Shown: piece by piece, positions 59,545-64,000 of the stretch
How the letters are laid out: each line of letters starts with the position of its first letter
Position numbering within the stretch: the first letter of the stretch is position 1
DNA from: CALCEB01 sp035531475
GTDB lineage: Bacteria > Acidobacteriota > Terriglobia > UBA7540
Length of the DNA stretch: 64,000 nt
Reading direction: 5' to 3'
Assembly (NCBI GenBank): GCA_035531475.1
Contig: DATKST010000018.1
Span: 43,313 to 107,312, forward strand
The notes under the pieces: model-generated
What the model saw: only the letters and a program-made list of their open reading frames with translations
Database searches by the model: none
What the model was told of the DNA's origin: nothing
Translations under genes and position numbers: made by a program

Positions 59545-59699
59545 AGTACCACCATTCGCTATTACGGTGACGTATTCCTGCAACGGTCTTCAACACCCCT
59601 CACCCCCAGCCCCTCTCCCCGCAAGCGGGGAGAGGGTGGCGCGCAGGGCCGGGTGAGGGGTTGCGAGAAAACGTGAGCGAACTTACGAAACGCTGCACT
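59545..59699. repeat. 155-bp dispersed repeat, copy 2
   Basis: It aligns from AGTACCACCATTCGC to ACGAAACGCTGCACT with copy 1 at 23953. The inner inverted repeat is less perfect (ACGTATTCCTGCA / TGCGAGAAAACGT). Confidence 0.75.
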
Positions 59700-59763
59700 G
59701 CGGCCCGCAAAGTTGATGGGGCGCGCAGGCAACGCTAAAGATCTGTGATTTGACGGAGGTCTT

Positions 59764-60927
59764 ATGGCCAAGCCGCTGAATATCGGCATGATCGGCCACG
59801 GTTTCATGGGCCGGGCCCACTCCAACGCCTACCACCGCGTGAACCAGTTTTTTGACGTGGCCTACCAGCCGGTGCTGAAGGCGGTGGCTGGGCGCAATCC
59901 CGAAACCACGCGCGCTTTTGCCAGCCGCTGGAGTTGGCAGCGTGCGGAAACCGACTGGCGAAAGTTGGTGGATGCACAGGACATCGACGCCATTGACATT
60001 TGCTCGCCCAATAACACTCACTGCGAAGTGGCCTTGGCCGCCGCCGCCGCCGGCAAGATCATCCTTTGTGAGAAGCCGCTGGCCATGAACCTCGCTGAGG
60101 CGCGCCAGATGACTGTCGCCGTGGAAAAATCAGGCAAGCCCAATATGGTGTGGTTCAATTACCGGCGCGTCCCGGCCATCAGCCTGGCCAAGCAAATCAT
60201 TGACGAAGGCCGGCTCGGCAAAATCTTTCATTACCGCGCTGTGTATCTCCAGGATTGGACCATTTCCCGCAAGGTGCCGGTGGGCGGCCCCGGGACTTGG
60301 CGGCTGGATAAGGATGTGGCGGGCGCGGGCGTTTCGGGCGATCTTTCCACTCACAACGTGGACACGGCGCTGTGGTTGAACGGAGCCATTGCGAGCGTCT
60401 CCGGTATGACGGAGATTTTCATCAAGGACCGGACGCGCCCCGATGGCAGCCCGGCACGCGTTGAGATTGACGACGTTTGCACTTTCCTGGCACGGTTCGT
60501 GAATGGGTCAAACGGCACGTTTGAGGCCACCCGTTATGCCCGCGGCCGTAAGAACAAGAACAGCTTTGAGGTGAACGGCGAAAACGGTTCCCTCTACTTT
60601 GACTTGGAAAATATGCACCAGCTTCAATACTTCAACCATCAGGACCCGGAACACTTGCAGGGCTGGCGCACCATCTTGGTCACCGGCGCGGAGCATCCTT
60701 ACATGGCCAACTGGTGGGTTCCTGGCTGCGTCATTGGCTATGAGCATACGTTCGTCAACGCTTTGGCGGACTTCCTGAAGTGTCTGCAAACTGGAGAGCG
60801 GATTCGCCCCGATTTCCGGGATGCGTTGGAAACTCAGGCCGTCATGGATGCCGTCCTGGAAAGCGCCAGCACCGGAGATTGGAGAACCCCGGAGGCGACC
60901 GAACCGAAGGGCAAAGCCAACGCCTGA
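59764..60927 (+). CDS. Gfo/Idh/MocA-family oxidoreductase
   Basis: A 387-residue NAD(P)-dependent sugar oxidoreductase. The Rossmann front is NIGMIGHGFMGRAHSNAY (~6-23), the family lysine lies in LCEKPLAMNLAEARQM, and the second domain carries DLSTHNVDTALWLNG (His) and FNYRRVPAISLAKQII, WRLDKDVAGAGVSGD. No signal peptide is present, so it is cytoplasmic. In 3-keto-glycoside pathways such enzymes oxidise C3 or re-reduce the 3-keto sugar; here it is the last intact gene of the oxidative cluster. GGAGG precedes the ATG. The C-terminus is of normal length. Confidence 0.9.
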   Translation: MAKPLNIGMIGHGFMGRAHSNAYHRVNQFFDVAYQPVLKAVAGRNPETTRAFASRWSWQRAETDWRKLVDAQDIDAIDICSPNNTHCEVALAAAAAGKIILCEKPLAMNLAEARQMTVAVEKSGKPNMVWFNYRRVPAISLAKQIIDEGRLGKIFHYRAVYLQDWTISRKVPVGGPGTWRLDKDVAGAGVSGDLSTHNVDTALWLNGAIASVSGMTEIFIKDRTRPDGSPARVEIDDVCTFLARFVNGSNGTFEATRYARGRKNKNSFEVNGENGSLYFDLENMHQLQYFNHQDPEHLQGWRTILVTGAEHPYMANWWVPGCVIGYEHTFVNALADFLKCLQTGERIRPDFRDALETQAVMDAVLESASTGDWRTPEATEPKGKANA

Positions 60928-61069
60928 AAGCAAGTGGCGCAGATGTCACTCCTCAATCCCCACCTGTCACGCCTACCGTGGCCCGAGCCATGGCGGTATA
61001 ACCTAACCCAAGGAGATTCACCGCGTTCATTCTCCCGAATGCGGGATAAGCACCCAAGCAAGAATTGGC

Positions 61070-61098
61070 TTGACGGGCGCAAGCGGCTAGTGTACTAT
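61070..61098 (+). promoter_or_regulatory. Candidate sigma-70 promoter
   Basis: TTGACG (61070-61075), 17-bp spacer, TACTAT (61093-61098). It would start a transcript near 61105 that runs through the duplicated region toward the PQQ-dehydrogenase remnant. Confidence 0.5.
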
Positions 61099-61460
61099 AT
61101 GGTAAATATTCCCGGCCAATTCGCACCGGCGGCCTGGGGCGAACTGGAAAGAGAGATGACAAACATTGTCAGTTGGAAAATGAGCATAGTGAATTTTCGG
61201 AACGAACCCTAAATTATGTTAACTACGATGGCAGCTTGCGAGCGGGTTTCAGCCTCGTGGCAACTGCGGGTGGAGCGTCCAACGTTTTATAACTATATGA
61301 CCTGGAATGACATAGCTAACTTCGCACCGGACTGGGCGGCGACATGACAAAAGGAAACGCCGCCACCAGCGATGAAGGAAAGGGGCATATAAAATTTTCG
61401 GAACGAACCCTAAGCTATGTTAACTACAATTGCGGCTTGCGAGCGCGTTTCAGACTGGGA
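61092..61460 (+). repeat. Degenerate tandem duplication, ~200-bp period
   Basis: The markers ACTATATG (61094, 61292), TTCGCACCGG (61120, 61321) and the ~60-bp block from TTTTCGGAACGAACCCTAA to GCGTTTCAG-type sequence (61194, 61395) recur at offsets of 198-201 bp. Five of the differences in the conserved block would all change amino acids in the only shared frame, so coding is not supported. Confidence 0.65.
61157..61171. promoter_or_regulatory. 15-bp dyad, copy 1
   Basis: TGACAAACATTGTCA, 6-bp arms with a 3-base centre. A second dyad of the same length lies at 61469. Confidence 0.35.
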
Positions 61461-61468
61461 GTGTAGAA

Positions 61469-61483
61469 TGACAAAAACTGTCA
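61469..61483. promoter_or_regulatory. 15-bp dyad, copy 2
   Basis: TGACAAAAACTGTCA, 5-bp arms with a 5-base centre, 58 bp before the GTG of the PQQ-dehydrogenase remnant. It could be an operator shared with copy 1. Confidence 0.35.
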
Positions 61484-61541
61484 TGCAAGTTGCTGCAAAT
61501 GGCCCCGAATCTTTTTGGACCTGTACCAAGGAGACAGAGGT

Positions 61542-61940
61542 GTGATTTATAGGGTGAACTGGGCAAAACCATTGCTCTGGAAGTGGGAGGTTGCAGGATT
61601 GGTCTTTTCCCTCGTCGCGGTTGCGACGGGCCGCGCCCAAACCTCTGCAACCTCCGGCGAGTGGCCAGCTTATGGCAACGATCCGGGGGGCTCTCGCTAT
61701 TCGCCCCTCACCCAGATCAATCGCGGCAACGTATCCCACCTCAAGGTTGCTTGGGTGTTCCACACGGGCGACATCTCTGACGGCAGTCACGACCGGAAGA
61801 GGAGTGGTTTTGAGACCACGCCGATGACCTATCAACTGGGCCGGCATGGCAAGCAATACGTAGTGATTGCCGCTGGCGGTCACGCCAGGGTCACGGAAGA
61901 AGCGCAAAACGATAACTTGGTGGCATTCACTCTGCCGTAA
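61542..61940 (+). pseudogene. PQQ-dependent dehydrogenase, internally deleted
   Basis: This 132-codon frame joins the two ends of a quinoprotein dehydrogenase. The front half has a signal peptide (WEVAGLVFSLVAVATGRAQ) and the family start EWPAYGNDPGGSRYSPLTQI, then SHLKVAWVFHTGDIS and RSGFETTP. It then jumps to the family C-terminus, MTYQLGRHGKQYVVIAAGGH ... NDNLVAFTLP. Intact relatives are several hundred residues longer, with the propeller and PQQ-binding residues between these parts; all of that is missing. The junction lies near ACGCCGATGACC, at a sequence (TTP/TPMTY) common to both sides. The GTG has AAGGAG eight bases upstream, so it may still be translated, but it cannot be an active dehydrogenase. 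Confidence 0.8.
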
Positions 61941-62000
61941 TGACATGGAAGTGTAGCGGAGTCATGGTCGGAATTGGGGGCTTGGCGCGGATGGATTGGC

Positions 62001-62068
62001 CTCCTCACCCATCCTGCTCCGCGGTCACCCTCTCCCCGCTGGCGGGGAGAGGGATGGGGTGAGGGGGC
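62001..62068. repeat. MITE-core hairpin without ends, copy H
   Basis: CTCCTCACCC, the hairpin CTCTCCCCGC / GCGGGGAGAG and GGGTGAGGG are present, but the CAATRCTG ends are absent. It sits between the PQQ remnant and the convergent GMC gene. Confidence 0.55.
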
Positions 62069-62092
62069 TGTCACAAAGCCGCTGTGCAGCGC

Positions 62093-63775
62093 CTAAACTG
62101 TGCCTTTCTTCATCTCCTGCATCATGTAATCGCAGGAGCGGACGCAGAGGGCCATGATGGTGAGCGTGGGATTCTGGCAGGCGGTGGAAGGGAACGCGGC
62201 GCCATCGAGGGCAAACAGGTTTTTGACGTCATGGCTTTGCTCAAATTGATTCAACACCGAACCTTTGGGATCATCCCCCATGCGGGCAATACCCACTTCG
62301 TGGATGGCGTATCCCGGGGTGTTGGGGCGGCGATGGGTGCTGATGTTCTTGGCTCCCACCGCTTCAAGCATGTCCGCCGCGGACTCCTCCATGTTCTTCA
62401 ACATGGCAAACTCGTTCTCACCATAAGTCATGTGGAATTTGAGGACCGGAATGCCATAGGTATCCACCACGTTTTTGTCGATTTCAATAAAGTTGTCCCA
62501 GCGGGCCAGACATTCCCCGAAGCCGCCGATTCCGATGCCGGTGACGGGATCCTTGATCGCTTGCTTAAACGCCGCTCCAAATCCGGGCGCATTCCAGTTG
62601 AAGCGAGTCGAGCCGCCACCCTGGTATCCGAACCCGCGCAGGAAATTCTTGGCGCGCGGCCCGTCATGGGTGTTACGGAAGCGGATCACGTAGATGCCGT
62701 CCGGGCGGTGCGGGCCGTTGAAGTTGGGCTGCGGGCCCAGATTCGGAAGCTCGCCATAGGCGCCCGCGCCGGTGATGTGGTCCATCAAGTAGTGCCCCAG
62801 CACGCCACTCGAATTTGCCAGACCGTTCGGATACTGCCGGTTCGCCGAATTGAAGAGGATGCGCACGGATTCGAGCGACTGGGCTGCGAGCGCCACGACG
62901 CGCCCGTGAACTTCCTTCGGCTGGCGCGTGACGCGGTCAATATAAAGAACACCTGTGGCCCGGTTGCGGTCCGAATCCATCAGCACTTTGTAGACCATGG
63001 CGTTGGGAATGTGAGTGCAATGGCCGGACTTCACGGCGTCCGCTACGGTGGTGAAGGAGGAATTGAAGTAGGAGTGCGTGACGCACCCACGCTCGCACGG
63101 TCCGCAATAGTGGCAGGGCGCGCGACCGTTGATGGATTTGGTAAGGTTGGCGGAGCGGCCCAGGGTGGCGTGCCAGCCGAGCTTCTGCTTCACTTGATCC
63201 CGGAACAATGTCTCCGCACAGGTCAATCCCATCGGGGGCTGGAACTGTCCGTCGGGAAGCTCATAAACGCCTTCACGGATGCCCGTAATACCCACGTACT
63301 CTTCAACAATGTCGTAATAAGGAGCGAGATCCTTGTAGCCCAGCGGCCAATCCATGCCGTAGCCGTCGTGCGAGGCACCCTTGAAGTCCAGATCGCTCAG
63401 GCGGTAACTCTGGCGTCCCCAAACATTCGTGCGTCCTCCGGTGACGCGCAAGCGGCCTTGCCAACTGAAGGGCATTCCGTCGTAGGTGGTGTAGGGTTCT
63501 TCGATATCGTTGCAGAACCAGTCGTAGTTGTACTCCATGCAGGCGTAGCAATCTTTCTGCACGGGGCGGGTCTTGCGAATCAAATCCGTGGCCATGTCGC
63601 GGCACTTCAATTTGAAGGCCGGCTCGTGCTCGGTGAAATTGCTATCCTGCTGCGGGCGCCCGGCTTCCAGCATCGCCACATTCAGGCCCGCTTCGGAAAG
63701 CCTTTTCGCAGCCCAGCCGCCGGAGGCGCCCGACCCCACCACGATGACATCGTAGGATTTGGTTTCCGCGCTCAT
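62093..63775 (-). CDS. GMC-family FAD oxidoreductase
   Basis: A 560-residue flavoprotein of the same branch as that at 53917. The FAD fold is YDVIVVGSGASGGWAAKRL (8-26), a cysteine block CHYCGPCERGCVTHS lies near 220-234, a substrate-domain segment reads GRLRVTGGRTNVWGRQSYR, and the C-terminal active-site block is FPSTACQNPTLTIMALCVRS. There is an extra cysteine pair, CYACMEYNYDWFC, near 76-88. No signal peptide is seen, so export would need a small subunit; none lies within the 225 bp upstream that is visible. The ATG has GAGGTG five bases before it. It probably oxidises a sugar or polyol. It is convergent with the PQQ remnant. Confidence 0.85.
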   Translation of the reverse strand: MSAETKSYDVIVVGSGASGGWAAKRLSEAGLNVAMLEAGRPQQDSNFTEHEPAFKLKCRDMATDLIRKTRPVQKDCYACMEYNYDWFCNDIEEPYTTYDGMPFSWQGRLRVTGGRTNVWGRQSYRLSDLDFKGASHDGYGMDWPLGYKDLAPYYDIVEEYVGITGIREGVYELPDGQFQPPMGLTCAETLFRDQVKQKLGWHATLGRSANLTKSINGRAPCHYCGPCERGCVTHSYFNSSFTTVADAVKSGHCTHIPNAMVYKVLMDSDRNRATGVLYIDRVTRQPKEVHGRVVALAAQSLESVRILFNSANRQYPNGLANSSGVLGHYLMDHITGAGAYGELPNLGPQPNFNGPHRPDGIYVIRFRNTHDGPRAKNFLRGFGYQGGGSTRFNWNAPGFGAAFKQAIKDPVTGIGIGGFGECLARWDNFIEIDKNVVDTYGIPVLKFHMTYGENEFAMLKNMEESAADMLEAVGAKNISTHRRPNTPGYAIHEVGIARMGDDPKGSVLNQFEQSHDVKNLFALDGAAFPSTACQNPTLTIMALCVRSCDYMMQEMKKGTV

Positions 63776-63931
63776 GGTTCACCTCTAAGTTTTGTGTCGC
63801 AGTATGAATGCGTTTCCGTAAGCTCTGACGGGGCGAAGACCGCGCTTCGAGAACCGGAACCCCTGGCAAACAGCAGGTCGCATCCCGGCAGCGCGGTCAA
63901 CTTCTACCCATCTCAGGTAATGGCGTAATTT

Positions 63932-64000
63932 GCTGTAGCGGCGCTCTATGAGCGCCGAAAACAGTTGACGATTCTGTAGCGGCGCTCATAGAGCGCCGCT
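63932..64000. repeat. Two palindromic TGTAGCGGCGCT units at the window edge
   Basis: TGTAGCGGCGCTCTATGAGC (from ~63934) and TGTAGCGGCGCTCATAGAGC (from ~63975) each continue into GCCGs and form GCGGCGCTC / GAGCGCCGC hairpins. The second unit runs to the end of the window. Confidence 0.6.

Noticed and set aside
60934..61212. 92-residue frame (or a 37- or 18-codon leader peptide inside it)
   Set aside because: It spans the promoter and the start of the tandem duplication; composition is not protein-like. A short leader peptide starting at 61156 cannot be excluded but has no support.
61092..61460. CRISPR or integron attC interpretation of the duplicated block
   Set aside because: There are only two units with a ~200-bp period and scattered substitutions; there is no short exact repeat and no integrase or cas gene.
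62084..63928. 614-residue open frame antisense to the second GMC gene
   Set aside because: It covers a full-length flavoprotein with clear FAD and C-terminal motifs on the other strand; composition is His/Val/Arg-rich with no recognisable domain.
1..64000. tRNA, rRNA and CRISPR loci
   Set aside because: I looked in all gaps above 150 bp and found no tRNA-like cloverleaf, no rRNA segment and no regularly spaced direct repeats with unique spacers.

Overview
The window (about 57-60% GC) looks like a chromosomal segment of a soil-type Acidobacteriota bacterium. The main evidence is an Oar-like TonB-dependent receptor with an N-terminal carboxypeptidase-regulatory domain and no SusD partner, together with many Tat-signal glycoside hydrolases and FG-GAP proteins, TPR proteins, a YncE/phosphoesterase fusion, and dense families of GC-rich dispersed repeats. 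This placement is an inference; no rRNA or other phylogenetic marker is present.

Layout. 0-23.9 kb is mostly housekeeping: a 5'-truncated beta-propeller/phosphoesterase, a zinc-ribbon protein, MurJ, a secreted parvulin, a small regulatory-domain protein, a cystathionine gamma-synthase-type enzyme, CutA, a phosphohexomutase, an FtsB/DivIC-like protein (TTG start), ThiG, a lipase-maturation-factor protein, an acyl-CoA synthetase, a TPR protein, two histidine-degradation genes (hutU, hutI) with an FmdB zinc ribbon between them, and a malic enzyme-phosphotransacetylase fusion. 23.9-25.8 kb holds a repeat and a decayed IS1380-family element.

25.9-52.9 kb is a rhamnoside-utilisation locus. Two GH106-like and three GH78-like enzymes, a TonB-dependent receptor, a GntR/FCD regulator, L-rhamnonate dehydratase and two SDR dehydrogenases are grouped, with a translationally coupled old-yellow-enzyme/DapA-family pair and a TPR protein. 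The expected flow is uptake of a rhamnosylated ligand, release of L-rhamnose outside the cytoplasm, and non-phosphorylative oxidation through L-rhamnonate and 2-keto-3-deoxy-L-rhamnonate. The lactonase, the inner-membrane transporter and a confirmed final cleavage enzyme are not in the window.

52.9-63.8 kb is an oxidative sugar region: a GMC oxidoreductase plus its Tat-signal small subunit, two xylose-isomerase-like TIM-barrel enzymes, an FG-GAP protein, a Gfo/Idh/MocA oxidoreductase, an internally deleted PQQ-dehydrogenase remnant and a second GMC oxidoreductase. The combination matches the logic of 3-keto-glycoside (oxidise, eliminate, reduce) deglycosylation, and its position beside the rhamnosidases suggests joint attack on complex plant glycosides. 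This is a hypothesis.

The intergenic DNA is unusual. It contains about six copies of a ~180 bp MITE-like element with CAATRCTGTTCA-type inverted ends, one of them with a different core; a 155 bp repeat in two copies; a 52 bp hairpin repeat with a covarying stem; and solo ends resembling the IS1380 termini, several of which form the stop codon of the adjacent gene. No tRNA, rRNA or CRISPR array was seen.
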